A DNA stretch of 64,000 bases from NCBI GenBank assembly GCA_020744425.1, contig JAGMUV010000023.1:682001-746000 (forward strand), written 5' to 3'. This DNA comes from Dactylonectria macrodidyma. Its lineage: Eukaryota > Ascomycota > Sordariomycetes > Hypocreales > Nectriaceae. The position numbers and the translations under genes are program-made. Below, piece by piece: positions 1 to 10,681 of the stretch. Numbering within the stretch: the stretch's first letter is position 1; each line of letters starts with the position of its first letter. Under the pieces are notes generated by a model that saw only the letters and a list, made by a program, of their open reading frames with translations, was not told where the DNA came from and ran no database searches.

Positions 1-1612
1 CCAGCTCCTGCGCGAGCTTGTCGATGAGGGGCTTCTGAGCTACGTCTTGGCCTATGGACGTGTTGGTTATGGTTGGGTAGATGCTGTTGCCGATCTTGGA
101 CCAGAGGCGACGCAGCTTGATGATGTGGATGGCTCCCGTCATGTGGGTTGGTGGTTCACTGTTGGAAGAGCGCGGGTCTTGGAGTAGACCGAGAGTGTTG
201 ATGTTTTCATCGTCGATATCCAGAGGCATCTCGAACCATTGTTAGCCAAGTTTGTGATTCATCGTATACGAAACATACCTCTGCATCTATACAGTCATCG
301 GGTATGCCGACCGGACGACCCAGTATGAAGGAAGCAACGCGGTCAATATCGTAGGCAACCCAAAAGCATCGCTTTGACATTTCCGCCACCAATGGATTGG
401 ACTGCTTGCGGTACCGATTGACGCTCCGGTGATAGCCCAACTCGACGCAGTATCGGATGGCGACTCCAGAGATTCTCCTACAGAGTATTAGAGACGGACG
501 GTTTCGGGTTTTAAAGCGACTTACCAGAGACTGCCCCCCGTAGGCGACCGGATGGAGTACACGGCACATGAAAGAAGACTTTGGATCGACTCGATGCTGT
601 CGAGTTCGAGGACAGCGGGCTGGTGTTCAAGGGCCATGTAATAATACGACTCTGCTGTGCCGTAATGAGCCGGTCCAAGTGCAAGCGACGCAGTAGCATA
701 TACCTGAAAGAGCTGTCAGTGGGAACCAGCAGGCAATGGTTGTCGAGAGACTGACCATCCAGACAAAGAACATAGCAATATCGCCAGCGGCATAGAGGTT
801 ACCAGCCGCATCCGCCTTCATGCACTCATTCTCCCAAAACTCAAACGTCGGACGATGCAGAAACGGATACTGCGGATGCAGATTATTAAAATAGGCCTGC
901 GACAGCGTCGACCCGAGGGCAGGCGAGGGAAAACTAATCGGGAACAGCCGAGCAGAGCTAAAGGCGGCATTCTCGGCCATGAGGACGCTGTTCTGCGAAC
1001 CACCGACCTTTCGCGGCAGCTTCATAGCCGCGCTGACGATGCGCGAGAACGAAACGGCCGATGAGGGGCCAAAGTAGTGAGGTTCTTTGCCTGCTGCGCT
1101 AAGACAGAGGAGAGCGACATCGGCGGACAACTGGTCGGCTGGATCATCGGCTTCAACGTGGGCTTCATCTGGGGCTGCGGATGTCGATGGCTGTGCTTCT
1201 GTCGCTTGTCGTTCCTGCTCGGATTCGACGAGATGGTCCAATGCAACATCTGGTCGTGTCTTTTGAAGCAGGCCTTCGAGATATGCGACGCGGGCTTCAA
1301 GGGATTGCATGTAATCCCGAGGCCGGTATAACCCTGTGGCAGGGTCTTCGACGAGACATTCTGACAGACGATAAGCTGCTTCATTCTTCATCCGTAGCAT
1401 GAAGACGTACCGCGTCCGCTCCTTGAGCAGTTTTGGCACTTGGGGCTTTGGCCATCACACTGCATAGCCATCAGCAACCGCCATGAACAAATAGGGTTAT
1501 TGAGTCGTACCTTGAGCTTCTTCTGCTTGCACCCGATACAGGCGAGCATGGTTCGCTCGCCCAGGCGCGGTCTCTTAACCGAGTGCAAGCTGTTTCTACG
1601 ACGAGGCAGCAT
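1..1612 (-). CDS. Zn2Cys6 transcription factor with fungal-specific TF domain (3' end outside window)
   Basis: Nuclear zinc-cluster regulator. The exons I read are 1511-1612, 1411-1459, 756-1360, 525-703, 279-477 and <1-229; all introns are 47-52 nt with GT..AG ends and the frame stays open throughout. The spliced N-terminus gives CIGCKQKKLKC followed by CQNC and a final Cys, the six-cysteine binuclear cluster, which is split by the first intron. A short linker with a leucine-rich coiled-coil stretch (YMQSLEARVAYLEGLL) follows. The middle homology region has the usual landmarks PFLHRPTF and, further on, ELGYHRS and FWVAYDIDR. About 450 residues are visible and the protein runs off the left edge, so its C-terminus is unknown. 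The ATG at 1612 is chosen because it is the first in frame before the zinc cluster. The target is not predictable; the nearest gene is over 2 kb away. Confidence 0.88.
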
Positions 1613-3897
1613 TATGGCGGAGGATTAAAGAGATGGTTCTTGATTCGACTGTTGCTTTGATAGGTATCAAGCATGAAGGTGGAGGAGATGGAATGAATGG
1701 CAGCGGGGCAGTTCAAGTCATGGTTGATGGGGCGGGCCATTGATAGCGAGTAGGTGTGCTAATGGCACCCCCTAGAAAATACCAGCTTCAGTGAAGGAAC
1801 AACCATTTCGGCTTGTTAGACTCATTTCTCCTCCCCTCCTCTTCAAGTCCGACTGTCGACAGCTGAGACAAAATGTCATCGCTACTACGCCACGGAATCA
1901 TGACCCATAGGCATTCAAACATTCAAGTCGATTTCTGGAAAGCTTATTACAATATGACTATCTTGTGTACACCTGATCCATGATACGAGAGCAGGGCCTG
2001 TCCTCATGCGCGGTTGTGGACTCGAACACCGCAGAAGACGATTGTCGCAATGCCACCCGAGCCATCTTCTTTCGGCCCAGAGACTACCAATGCAAGAGCA
2101 TCATAGTCGCAGTACCATGATCTTGCACTTAAATGCGTTCTGGTAGATAGTCGTATTTATTTAAAAGGTATTGCATCACTTTCATCGCTCCCGACACTGC
2201 TGTACATCTCAGTGTCCACCATGTTGCAAAGTTGAGTCGCTGCGGGGCTGATTCTGTTGCACGCCGAGTGAAGGAAGACAACATTCGACCTTTTCCAACA
2301 TTCCCATATCCACGAGTGTAGGAAATACTATACAGAAGCCCATGTGGCCTTTATCAATACTTTGAAGGCCAGATTCCTGGGTGTCTTGACACAGAGGCGA
2401 GAAGACGTGATGAGGTCGATAGAGAAACAACTGCTGCCAGCCGTAAAGACTCCATCACGCATGTTCGGGTTCTTGACGTTTCTATTCCGATCGCTTTCAA
2501 GAAAAAGTAAATAAATCGCTTCAAATTCGACGGCTTATAGTTAATCTCTCAACGTACAGATGTCCATGATAGTCATATGGGGGAAAACGTCTCTGAAGTT
2601 GATGAGCGGCGTTTGGATCTCAATCTCTTCTTGCATGAGTGGCTCTCCGATGCCGACAACTAGACTAGTCAGGCCAACAGCAGACATGATCACGTTGACG
2701 GGGCTGAGATAAAAAGACATATCAAGGCGCAGTAACACCTGCCACATGCCTGATAAATGCGACAAGCTTCGCAAATGCATGGTTGTAGAAGATGGAGGGT
2801 GCTGATGCTGCTGACATCTCGTTCATGGCTGTTCCATCACCGAGGACTCATATCAATTACCAGTGAGGTTATACAGACCGATGTCTTCTCGATCAATATC
2901 CAAAGTTTCGCAGGAAGTATCTACTATCACCATTATTTGGGTCATATGCAAGAAGAAATGAGAGTGTGGTTTTAGGGGAAAAGATTGGAAATCGGTCGCG
3001 TTACGGACGATCCCCGTTGACTGGACTTGTCAGAAGCTGTGGATTGACTCATGATGATCTGCATCAGGAACCAAACCACAATGGTTAGAACCGCATCAAT
3101 GTAGTTAACACGCTTGAGCTACCATAGGCTCCTGGGCAAGAGCCTCCTGTGGCGTTCCCGCAATCAATGGGGTGGGATACGGGTTCATGATGCTGGAAAG
3201 CTTGCATTTTGCACCACAAGCTACTTTCGCCGATCTTAGTGAGGACAGCAAAGTAAGAACTGCTCTTAGTGAGGTTAAGGCCCCAGGTAGCACTATCATC
3301 TACTTTCCGATCCATTACATGTGGGGATTATGTGTTAATAGCGACCGGTCACGATCGTTTGGATTTAGGAATGTATTCATTCCCTGGCGACGACGATGCA
3401 AGTGAGACTGGACACAATGTCAACAGATCCGAGCCATGAACATTCACTTGATAAGACAATCACTGGCCATGATATCACACTTGCCAGTATGGGGGAGCTG
3501 AGTCGCAATTAGAGCTCCGAATAACCTTAACTGTGAAATAGCAGAATTCTCGATGACTTAAGATGATACGAGTTGATGCCTTAAATGGGAGTGAGGAATT
3601 GCAATTACTGTTAGATAAAACCCGCGAGGTGACCATCACAGACACATTAACGATCAAGTTTAAAGGTAGGGATTGATTTATTTACAGGTAAGCAGGCTGA
3701 TTCTTTGGCCTTTAATGTTTGAAGATATACATGCCGAGTGTGGCATATTAAAGAAGAATGTAATCCCTGAGCGTCTATCATCCTAAAAGTAGGGCCGTTG
3801 AGATATCAACCTCGCCCGCTGGCTCAACTCCAGTCAAGCTCATTCCTTCCTCATTAAGATATACCATAGCACAGAAGAGTAGTAGAAAATCCAGCTC
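1613..3897. other. Intergenic, no supported gene
   Basis: About 2.3 kb between the first regulator and the wall-protein gene. Only short open frames occur. One minus-strand frame at 2541-2780 has a protein-like hydrophobic composition and a motif (VGIGEPLMQEEIEI) echoed weakly near 38.65 kb, but it has no start context, no partner exon that I can join, and no recognised family. It may be a gene relic. Confidence 0.5.
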
Positions 3898-4860
3898 TTA
3901 GAACAGAGCGATAGCACCGAGAGCGAGAAGGAGACCCGCGGGGGCGACACGCTCAGCACCGCTGCCGGGAACGACGGCGGGGGTGGTGGTGACAGCGGGG
4001 ACGGACTGAGTAGCAGTGCCAACGGGGTAAGTGGTCTTACCACCGGTGGGAGCAGCAGAGCAGGCAGTGGGGGTGATGAGGGAGCCGTCAGGGCCGAAGG
4101 GGCTGTAACCAAGGCATCCGGCGTACTCAGCAGCGCAGGTAGCCATGTTGGCGTTGGCAGCACCACGGCAGTTGTTGTAGGCAGTAGCACACTCCTCGGG
4201 GCAGGTAGAGGCAGGGGCAGAGTGGGTGGGCACGGGGTAGGTGGTCAGAGGCTTGCTGATGGTGCAGGGGCAGTTGGAGATGGTGAGGGTGGTGGGCTCA
4301 GTGACGGGGTAGGTAATGTTGTTGTAGGTCAGAGTGGTGGCCTCGGGGCAGTAGGTGGTGATGGCAGTGACAACCTCGGTGGTGTAAACGGGAGGCTGAG
4401 TGTAGGCAGTCTTGGAAGAGCAGGCAGTGGGAGTGACCAGAGAGCCGTCATCACCGAAGGGGTTGAAGCCCAGGCACGAGGCATACTCAGCAGCGCAGGT
4501 GGCCATGTTAGCATCGGGACCAGTGCGGCACTTGTTGTAGGCATCGTAGCACTCCTCAGGGCAGGTAGAGGCAGCAGAGGAGGAAGCAGGGGGAGCATAG
4601 GTCTTAGTGTAGACGGGCTTGCTGACGGTGCAAGGGCAGTCGGTGATGGTCAGGGTGGTGGCCTCGGTGACGGTGTAGGTCTTGTCGCCGTAGGTGAGGG
4701 TGGTGGCGGCAGGGCAGTAGGTGGTCAGCGAGGTGACGACCTCGGTGGTGTAGACAACTCCACCGGTGGTGTTGGCGGGAGCACCGTAGTAGTTGGGAGA
4801 GGCGTTGGCAGCGGCGGCCAGGACGGAGCCCACAAGGGCAACTCGAGTGCTGAAACCCAT
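3898..4860 (-). CDS. GPI-anchored cell-wall protein with two tandem cysteine cassettes
   Basis: Single-exon gene of 320 codons. Residues 1-20 form a signal peptide (MGFSTRVALVGSVLAAAANA). The C-terminus has a small-residue site and a hydrophobic tail (PAGLLLALGAIALF), as needed for GPI transfer, so the product should sit in the plasma membrane or wall. The mature part is two copies of one roughly 115-residue cassette. Each begins VYTTEVVT, continues with a Thr-rich segment ending in an N/DCPCT motif like that of yeast Sed1/Spi1 wall proteins, and ends with a four-cysteine block (TCPEEC, then C..NMATCAAEYA.C) and a PFG.DGSL.TPTAC tail. Codon use is strongly biased, as in highly expressed genes. 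The start is the ATG right before the signal peptide; upstream in-frame codons have no ATG and are C/T-rich leader. Confidence 0.85.
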   Translation of the reverse strand: MGFSTRVALVGSVLAAAANASPNYYGAPANTTGGVVYTTEVVTSLTTYCPAATTLTYGDKTYTVTEATTLTITDCPCTVSKPVYTKTYAPPASSSAASTCPEECYDAYNKCRTGPDANMATCAAEYASCLGFNPFGDDGSLVTPTACSSKTAYTQPPVYTTEVVTAITTYCPEATTLTYNNITYPVTEPTTLTISNCPCTISKPLTTYPVPTHSAPASTCPEECATAYNNCRGAANANMATCAAEYAGCLGYSPFGPDGSLITPTACSAAPTGGKTTYPVGTATQSVPAVTTTPAVVPGSGAERVAPAGLLLALGAIALF

Positions 4861-5012
4861 TTTGATGGTTGTGTTGTGGTGTTGTTTAAACGAAAGTTGG
4901 AAGTGGGTTGAGGAGTTGAGAGAGAGGTGAGGTTGGAGAGTGAGTGAGCGAGTGAGTTGAATTAGTCGTGTATTAATGGTTGTCTTGAAGGGTAACACCA
5001 CCATCTATTTAT
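4861..5012 (-). promoter_or_regulatory. TATA box and pyrimidine-rich leader of the wall-protein gene
   Basis: On the minus strand a TATA-like element (ATAAATAGA, 5004-5012) lies about 145 nt before the ATG. It is followed by a leader made largely of CTCAC/CTCTC tracts ending in ACAACACAACCATCAAA. This layout is typical of highly expressed filamentous-fungal genes and fits the gene's codon bias. A run of 16 C lies just upstream at 5046-5061. Confidence 0.6.
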
Positions 5013-7217
5013 CATTATCCCGTCTCACACCAAAACCCCTCGCTTCCCCCCCCCCCCCCCCTCCCAAAGACTAGTACCTGCGTCGAGGCGTCTAACCGAA
5101 CGAACCAGCGAAAAGTCATTGACATCACGGCCCCTCTTCGTAACAAGTGGGTTGAGAGGTAACCCCCGGCGATACGAGGCCCATCTGTCTCGCTCTGAGG
5201 TAAAACCTAGCACTACCGAGCTGATGATGATCTCATCTTCTCCACAAGTTGCTGGGCGCTACGATGCAGCCTAGCACGCTTCCGCCCTAGTCATCTCGTA
5301 CCTGGACGCTCAGGCCGACTCGTACCTGATCATATGGTGTGGGCCGTCGCCTTGTCGTCGGCACCTCGTCCAGTCCGGCTGCTCGGCACGTCGGCGAACA
5401 AAGGGAACGAAGGTGGAACAGGGGGCTGGGTAGGTTGCTAGTGCACACTTTCTTTTACTTTTTTAGGGCTTTCGTGTGTTTTTGCTCGCTGTCGGTTCCG
5501 CTTGGTTGCTTCGTATCGCATGTTCCGGGTGACGATCCATGCCCGCCTTGATGGGCTGCATTGGCAACACGGCAATCTCCACAAGAAACGAGAATGATGG
5601 TTGGGTTTGGTCATTGGGTTTGTTAGGTTGACTTCTTGGTTGGGCCGCTTGTCCCGACGGAATATGCATCTTCGTCCAGTCGTTGGTAGCGTGGGCGTGT
5701 TCCGTTCCAAAAACGACGTGTCTAGTGTCAAAGTTAACGGACGGATGCTTCCACCGAACTGGTGTTTTTTTTCATGCAGTTGTGCCGAGGGGTTTTAAAC
5801 TCGAGCTGGTCTCACACCATCTCTGCACGATGCCGCGGCGAGAAGAATAAGCCGTGTCACACTCCGGCAGTAGTAGCTGGGACAATCCGACACGATCAAC
5901 AAGCCAAAAAACGTGGGCAATCTGTCACTGACAGCGTCAAGCGTGATTAGAGAGAGACCGGGAGGCGCCAGGTTCCACGACGATTCTAGCCCCGGGCACC
6001 CCAGAGCCAGAACTACTGAAAATAGATACGGCCGCTACGATAAGAAAGCTGCCCATGTTTCGGTAAATAGAAGCCAGCTGGGGTAAATTAGGGAGACAGG
6101 CAAGGGAGAGGAGTAGTGGCGAGGCAGGGTGTGCTCAGGCCCTGTCATCTCCTATCCCCTTCTGAAACCGCCCTGTCGAGAACAACGTCGGACGGGTGGC
6201 TTCACGAACAAGCCGCCGAGGTTTTATTGTTAGACCTCGTAATTTAGTATTATGGTTATGCTACGTAGTACGCAAAGGCGTTGGCGCTGGACTGACGATG
6301 AGAGTATGATCGTCGTCTGAGGGATGAGGGCGTAATTGGAAAACAGAACCGAGCTATGCAAGGGAGGAGAAAAGAAACAAACAAGAGAAAAAAAACACTG
6401 CGAGATGAACATGTCTCACGGGTAAGCGGCGATATGCAAGACTGCCCCGTAGCCATGCATCGGGGGCATGCACCTTGGACCCAGCTTCATCCGCGCGTTC
6501 CTGAAGATCGCGTTGGGCTGCATCTGAACTGAATGGTTTGATGCAGGTACCAGGAGGTCCAGATGATTCTCAGCTGACGGAGTAAGCGGTGAGCAGTGTG
6601 AGTTGTCCCTTGCTTCGGCAGTCTTTTCATTCGTCGCTTCGGCTTGTCGCTGCAGCAAGTCGCCCCGTAAAGTCTCTCCAAAATGGTGTTGTCTAGACTC
6701 TGTAGGGTAGGTTTGAGTCATCAGCTGTTCTCTGTGTTGTCCAAGTGCAGTCGTGTCAAATATTTGGTGCGTCTTGGTTTGTGTGCGCCAATTTAATAAT
6801 GGTACGCTCATGACTTGTTGCGGCCCATTCCACCCTAGTCATGCTCTTGTGAACTCTCCCAACCACTCCTCCACTCTCTGAGTCTTTGTTATCTACCTAC
6901 CTCTTTTTACATATTCATCTGTTGATACAGCCATATCTCCCAACATGGCCGCGTTCATGGCGCAGCATCAACTGCTGCCTGAATCGTCCAACGGCGTACT
7001 CAGACACTGCTGCAGAGGCTGACCTATCATGCACCATCAGCTAGATAATACGAAGTGCATTTTCCATCGAGTCCTACGATGAGTCATCATGTCTCTCGTT
7101 GAACAAAAACACCAACAGGCAGCAGGCTTACGCCCTCGCGAGCGACAAAAACCCCCTCTCCGTCGCGCTGGGTGACGAGCGAGATTTAAATGAAGCGCTC
7201 CAAGTAGTTTGCTCAAT
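5013..7217. other. Intergenic between divergent wall-protein and amidase genes
   Basis: About 2.2 kb shared by two divergent genes. It carries the C run at 5046-5061 and C/T-rich stretches near 6230-6400 and 6840-6920. The open frames here are short and unlike any known protein. I see no RNA gene. Confidence 0.5.
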
Positions 7218-8582
7218 ATGTCAAAGACCGTGCCAATCCCGAAATTCGTCATCGACCTGTCACAGCCGCCTGAGCTGCGCTATGCTCACATCGTGGCCGA
7301 GTTCCAGAGCCGACTTGACGACTGCGATCTGACGGGGCTGTTCCATGACTTGCTACGCGCTTTCGTGGGCAAAAAGGTGGGAAAATGTCTTGGTGCCGTA
7401 GCTCGCGTGGCTTTTCGACGGGTCTACATGGAGGAAGAGTCGGCCGAGTTGGCTGGCATCGCTAGAGCGAGTGGTGTTCCGATGCATATCCTCGTCGCCT
7501 ACAACGTCCTCCTGGACCTACTACTCGGATGCACCAGCGGCGGCGTTCGTACGCTTGACCCAGACGCCTCTCCCTCCTGCTCGCAAGATGCACCAACCCG
7601 CATGCTTCACTTCCGCACATTGGACTGGGGCATGGAGGAGCTGCGGCAGATTATCGTGGAACTCGACTTTGTGCGCTTCCCCGGCGGCCCTGTCGTGGCC
7701 ACGAGCGTCACGTATCTCGGCTACGTCGGTGTGCTAACGGGCGTGAGGAAGGGCCTGAGTATGAGCCTCAACTTTCGGCCGCATCACGAACGAGGCTCAT
7801 GGCGGAAGAGGGCATCGTTTCGGTGGCAGCAGGCCATGGTGGTTCTCGGCCGGCGGCAGTCTATATGCAGTGTGTTGCGAGATTGTCTCTTGAAGCCGGC
7901 TCATGACGAGAAACAAGCAGGGACGCAGGATGAGAAATACGTCGAGGAGGTCAAGGACGACTACGTGCAGGCCATGTTGTCTAACCAGTCAATCTCCCGA
8001 TCGACAGCAGCATATTTGATATTCTGCACGCCAAAGAAGGTGTATATTGTCGAGAAGGATAATCGCAGTGCCTCGATTCGACAATCGGATACTTTTTTGA
8101 CGGCGTATAACCACGATGCAAGCGACGAGACTGAGCGGGAGCGGGAGTCAACGCCAGATGCGACTGGAACCGAATCTGGGGATGCAAATCTGGACATTGA
8201 ATATTCAGACGTTGCGTATTCAGACGCTGCAAATTCAAATGATACAGACACAGACGATTCAGCTTCATACGCTGTAGTTGGGTTAGAGCAAATCATCGGC
8301 TACTCCCTCGACAGAAAAGACTGCCTTGACTCTCTATGGAAGGAGCGTGTGCAAGAGCGCCAGGAAATACATGAGCGACAGGACGAAGTGGTCGAGCTCA
8401 ACGACGTCAAGCTGTTTCTGGAGACGGAGGATATCAATAATGACGAGACACACTATGCTGTGATAATGGATCCGGCCTCTGGCAAGGTCGTGTGGCGGAC
8501 GGCGTATGATGCCTCCAAAGACAGCGATGATGACGAGGATGATTATGAGAATAACGATGAGGACAGTGTCATTTCACAGTAG
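7218..8582 (+). CDS. Acid ceramidase / N-acylethanolamine amidase-like protein
   Basis: Intronless gene of 454 residues, an Ntn-hydrolase of the acid ceramidase/NAAA family that would cleave an amide in a lipid or related substrate. The N-terminus IPKFVIDLSQPPELRY matches the NAAA-beta segment that precedes the catalytic part. The nucleophile region is LLGCTS with Cys105, and the downstream FRTLDWGMEEL (about 132-142) is the conserved Arg-Asp pair region. Two features are odd. There is no signal peptide, although classical family members are secreted or lysosomal. The C-terminal third (about 300-454) is an acidic low-complexity extension with many D/E/S/N residues, ending in a D/E run. Family members mature by self-cleavage at the Cys, and the sequence is compatible with that. 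The ATG at 7218 is chosen because it is the first ATG in frame, just ahead of IPKF. Substrate unknown. Confidence 0.78.
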   Translation: MSKTVPIPKFVIDLSQPPELRYAHIVAEFQSRLDDCDLTGLFHDLLRAFVGKKVGKCLGAVARVAFRRVYMEEESAELAGIARASGVPMHILVAYNVLLDLLLGCTSGGVRTLDPDASPSCSQDAPTRMLHFRTLDWGMEELRQIIVELDFVRFPGGPVVATSVTYLGYVGVLTGVRKGLSMSLNFRPHHERGSWRKRASFRWQQAMVVLGRRQSICSVLRDCLLKPAHDEKQAGTQDEKYVEEVKDDYVQAMLSNQSISRSTAAYLIFCTPKKVYIVEKDNRSASIRQSDTFLTAYNHDASDETERERESTPDATGTESGDANLDIEYSDVAYSDAANSNDTDTDDSASYAVVGLEQIIGYSLDRKDCLDSLWKERVQERQEIHERQDEVVELNDVKLFLETEDINNDETHYAVIMDPASGKVVWRTAYDASKDSDDDEDDYENNDEDSVISQ

Positions 8583-8897
8583 ATGTCGGTCGAGGATCTT
8601 GATGTTGTTGACGAGAGCGATGATAGAATCGCGACCTGGGAGTTGGGCTAAGAGGTGTCGCGGGACGACATGGTTTGGAAATGGTGTAGTTGGCGAATCT
8701 GTCTTATCTCTACTCTAGTATTAAAATCCTCTCTATAATAATAACTTCAAACACGATGGTCATTTCTATCTGCTGGAAATGAAGCAGGTAATCCGATTTT
8801 TTGGAATGATAGGGCCGGCTTATATCTAACAAAAAGGTCGACCCAAACGCAAGAGGGGGGATTATTCTCAATAGCACATCTCCCAGAGCAGCCGCCA
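8583..8897. other. Short intergenic gap between convergent genes
   Basis: About 315 nt between two convergent stop codons, containing A/T-rich 3'-UTR-like sequence (near 8720-8750). Nothing else is visible. Confidence 0.5.
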
Positions 8898-10226
8898 TTA
8901 CATCCTCGACATGATGCCTTGATGCGACGTCAGCTTGCTCGAAACTGCAACGGCGCCTCCGACCAGACACATGACGCCGCTAAAGATGGAGACCTGGAGG
9001 AACCCTCCATACGTATCGATCAGCACCCCGTTAATCGGAGGCCCTATCAACGCCGCAACCGCGCTCACAGCCATACCCATGCCCATATACGATCCCAGGT
9101 CGTGGATATCCTTTGGGCACGTCGCAAACGCAGCAGCGCCTCCGGAGATAATCATGCCCGATGTGAATCCAAAGACGACCGAGTATACGACGAGCGCCGC
9201 AGTGCTCTCGGCCTTGTTCATGCACATGATGGTAACCCCGTTGCTCAATCCCGCAACGGCAAGCATGTTGAACGGGCCGTACTTGTCGGCAAGAATACCT
9301 GGAATCACGCGGCCAAACGTCGATGCGCCGTTAATGATGGCTAGCAGATACGACGCGAGCGTCTCGTTCATGCCGCGCGAGACGGCGTACGTCGGGACGA
9401 AGAACAGCGGCGTGAACATGCCGAGAATGAGGAAGAACATGGCTAGGACGAGAAGCATGAACTTGAGCTGTCGAAAGGCCTCGGCGGCGAAGAACTTGGT
9501 CTGTTTAGGTGGTAGACGCGCTTTGATGGCGATGCAGGAGAAGATGAGGAAGGGCAGCATGATGAAGCATACGATGCGCACGCTCCAGCCGAAACTTAGT
9601 GATGACTCGTTGAGCATCTTGGATAAGGCAATGGGGAAGACGATGCCGCCGATAGAAGACCCTGAGATGCCTATTCCCAGTGCTGCAGCTCGTTTCTTGT
9701 CGAAGTATTGCGAGAGGGCGGCCAGCGCTGGAAACGTCATCAGTCCCATGGCTGTGCCCTGGAGGATGCCCTGGGTAAGCATAAAGTGCCAGTACTGCTT
9801 GCATATGCTGAGCATCATCATGGAGAAGAGGTATACGACAGCAGCTGGTCTGATAATCTACACTGTGTTAGCTCAGCTCGTATTAAGAAACTCATCTTGA
9901 CGTACCCACGCCCCATACCGATCAAACAACGGCCCACCAACCGCCCCAGCGGCAAACTGTATAAACGCCGTCGTCGATCCGATCCAGGCAATCTTATCCG
10001 CCGACTCGCCGCGCAGCTGGTGAGCCATGTAGTACTGCTGGAAGACGCCAAAGGAGTTGGCGAAGCCGAGGGCGGAAAAGGTGATGAAGGCGGTTCCGGC
10101 TGCGACGGTCCATGCTTGGAGTCCGCCGTCGGGGGCTGGTCCGGGGGGTTTTTCTTCGGTGAGGTCTTCGGGGTCAGTGGGTTTTGAGTCGATAGGAGTA
10201 TCTTGGTGTTCTTTGCTAGTGGACAT
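8898..10226 (-). CDS. MFS transporter, monocarboxylate (MCH/MCT) type
   Basis: Plasma-membrane transporter of 426 residues. Exons are 9906-10226 and 8898-9857, joined across a 48-nt intron (donor GTACGT, frame kept). The cytosolic N-terminus is rich in P, E and D, then PDGGLQAWTVAAG opens the first helix, the hallmark of fungal monocarboxylate-type MFS proteins. Further signatures are the loop GGPLFDRYGAW after helix 2 and RVIPGILADKYGPFN in the second half; about 12 helices can be traced. The C-terminal tail is very short. The 5' end is 455 bp from the zinc-cluster gene starting at 10682 on the other strand, so the two may share a promoter and the regulator may control the transporter. The substrate (for example a monocarboxylate) is inferred from the family only. 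Confidence 0.85.
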
Positions 10227-10681
10227 GGTGATGGCCGGTTGGTGTTGAGCTGTGGGTGAGACAGAGGGATAGACAACTTTTGAACTCGACCTTTGAGGAA
10301 GCAATTCGGCGTGGTGAGATGATTCGATTCGAAAATAAATACGAAAATTTTGGTTCATTTTATATATCAATTCTATCCAATTTGTTTCTTTTCTCTCGTC
10401 TCATCAAAGCGATGTCGGTCGGACATGGCCCAAGATGACCGACTCGGAGAAGCATCCACCAATCACAAGTCAACTTCATTCGGTAAATGGCCGACCATAG
10501 AGACCAATAACGCAAAAGCCGACTCCGAAGAACAATCCTCCATCATCTTCCCTCCGTCTCAGCAATCCATCTCACTTGCTCTTCTTTTGTTTCCCGATTC
10601 ATTCCTGCAAACTCCGTCGGAGATACTTGTATACTCTATCCGATTATTCGTGGCACCTTAAGGGCCTCCATCTACTACGAC
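10227..10681. promoter_or_regulatory. Divergent promoter between MFS transporter and Zn2Cys6 regulator
   Basis: 455 bp lying between two start codons that point away from each other. CGG/CCG triplets occur (for example around 10410-10445), as zinc-cluster proteins often require, but I cannot define an operator by eye. Confidence 0.4.

Noticed and set aside
4222..4911. 229-codon plus-strand frame opposite the wall-protein gene
   Set aside because: Gly/Val/Asp-rich shadow of the repetitive Thr/Ala/Pro codons on the other strand; the minus frame has signal peptide, cysteine cassettes and GPI tail.
8935..9900. 321-codon plus-strand frame opposite the MFS transporter
   Set aside because: It covers the clear transporter exon antisense; no independent motif or start context.
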